From contig JADNRV010000662.1 in NCBI GenBank assembly GCA_015499995.1, positions 1 through 18,914 of the forward strand: 18,914 nt of DNA, read 5' to 3'. Numbering within the stretch: the stretch's first letter is position 1; every line of letters starts with the position of its first letter. The notes beneath the pieces are model-generated. The model had not been told where the DNA came from, made no database searches, and saw nothing but the letters and a program-made list of their open reading frames with translations. This document shows positions 18,040 to 18,914 of the stretch, piece by piece. The translations under genes were made by a program, and so were the position numbers. The stretch comes from Flammula alnicola. Lineage: Eukaryota; Basidiomycota; Agaricomycetes; Agaricales; Strophariaceae.

Positions 18040-18444
18040 CATCAGTAATGGCGGCCGGACCGCAGCTACGAAACTCCAAGCTTCTAGGTATCTATCCACC
18101 GATTCATTGCTTTAGCAGATATTGTTAGAAAATGTTACAATTCGAACATTCACAATTGCCACCTTGTAGCTAGCCCATTTGTATTTAAAAAATCCACTTC
18201 ATTCTTTGTTGCTTACAGGAGAGGGATAGCGAAGAGGTCGAACCATATATTTCAGACTGCGAGAAGGAAAAATAAGTGTTTTAGCATATCGTGAACTAGA
18301 TTTCCTGGAGGCAGAAATAAACCACATACATACGTAGTACTGTACATTGGGCAATCAATATCTTACACAAATAGAATGTCCTGTATAGATGTATCACAAC
18401 AAGAAATCTAGAAAAAGGGTGGGTGATGGTTATAGGCTTTGAAG
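18040..18444. other. Convergent intergenic region, nothing recognised
   Basis: This 405-bp stretch lies between the 3' ends of the seven-helix gene and the partial gene at the right edge. It is AT-rich and should hold both polyadenylation regions. I see no open frame of note, repeat or RNA gene. Confidence 0.5.
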
Positions 18445-18914
18445 TTAATATTCAATCAACGACGGCGCTTCGTTGTAACCATCCAATAATTGTACCTCAG
18501 GGGCAGAACGAACGCTGGGTAAAAGTGGATTTGGGGATCGGTATCCACTGATAACGGCACGGGTTATAATGCCTTCCCACTGCCTGAACCATTCACCTTC
18601 TTTCAAGCCAACAAGTTTCCTTGGGCCCGTCGGCGTCTGCATGTATCGTCTAGAGTTACGGATTGAGCCGCTTGCTGTCGTCAAGGCCGAACCCAATCCC
18701 AACCCTGAACTCATAGAGCTGTACGCAGGCAACTGCTCAGCGGCTGCGGGAAGCTCGGCTTCCATTTCTGTTTCCTCTCCAGGTTCGAGAGGCACCCACT
18801 GCTTCAATACATATGCGCCGCCACAAACTTCCCAGCGACCCCCGCCGCGCGAGTGGAACCGTTTAAACAACCAAATGAACGGGAAGATAAGCAGGATGAT
18901 CGATAGATCTTGAG
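18445..18914 (-). CDS. C-terminal part of a membrane protein (runs off window)
   Basis: The minus-strand frame is open from the window edge (first full codon ending at 18912) to the stop at 18445, giving 155 residues. It starts with a hydrophobic segment, LSIILLIFPFIWLF, followed by KRFHSRGGGRW. That is a transmembrane helix with a positive cytosolic flank. The rest is a polar tail rich in G, S, P and E, with EPGEETEMEAELPAAAEQLP and a LPAYSS motif; it ends NEAPSLIEY. The layout suits a single-span Agaricomycete membrane protein with its extracellular part beyond the window. I do not recognise the family, and an ATG at the window's inner side would cut the helix, so the true start is outside. 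Confidence 0.7.
   Translation of the reverse strand, partial: QDLSIILLIFPFIWLFKRFHSRGGGRWEVCGGAYVLKQWVPLEPGEETEMEAELPAAAEQLPAYSSMSSGLGLGSALTTASGSIRNSRRYMQTPTGPRKLVGLKEGEWFRQWEGIITRAVISGYRSPNPLLPSVRSAPEVQLLDGYNEAPSLIEY

Overview
The window looks like nuclear DNA of a filamentous basidiomycete, most likely an Agaricomycete. Genes are packed on both strands and split by many short introns (about 45-85 nt, GT..AG). The recognisable proteins are eukaryotic housekeeping factors in fungal forms. The supplied open frames are mostly single exons or intron read-through. I rebuilt the spliced models by hand from splice sites, reading phase and conserved motifs; every complete model closes to a whole number of codons.

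Layout from left to right. 1-130: an unresolved gene edge. 273-1074 (-): NIP7, 60S ribosome biogenesis, six exons. 1576-2286 (-): a 190-aa multi-span membrane protein of unknown function. 2581-7553: a tandem array of six apparently identical 822-bp elements with terminal inverted repeats, separated by 5-bp TTAAA spacers and bracketed by one perfect 8-bp target-site duplication (TTAAATAA). 7747-10799 (-): the ARID subunit of the SWI/SNF remodeller (SWI1-like), 947 aa, with a 5-nt first coding exon and a 20-nt micro-exon. 11142-11773 (+): a DUF1764 protein ending in CPFDCDCCF. 12188-13391 (-): cyclin H (TFIIH/CAK). 13600-14407 (+): a small basic protein of the fungal DUF7726-like family. 14468-15100 (-): adenylate kinase isoenzyme 6 (Fap7/hCINAP). 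About 15806-18039 (+): an orphan seven-helix membrane protein with GPCR-like layout. 18445-18914 (-): the tail of a single-span membrane protein that runs off the window.

Functionally the single-copy genes are ordinary chromosomal housekeeping: ribosome assembly (NIP7, AK6/Fap7), transcription and chromatin (SWI1, cyclin H), and several orphans. They are not an operon. They lie as divergent and convergent pairs; the SWI1/DUF1764 and cyclin H/DUF7726 pairs share short head-to-head promoters.

The unusual part is the element array. It contains no convincing gene. Each unit has imperfect ~27-bp terminal inverted repeats, a 51-nt homopurine tract, and five copies of GGCAGATAACAT (30 over the array). 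It looks like a non-autonomous DNA transposon caught turning into a satellite, sitting 295 bp upstream of the start codon of the 190-aa membrane protein gene.
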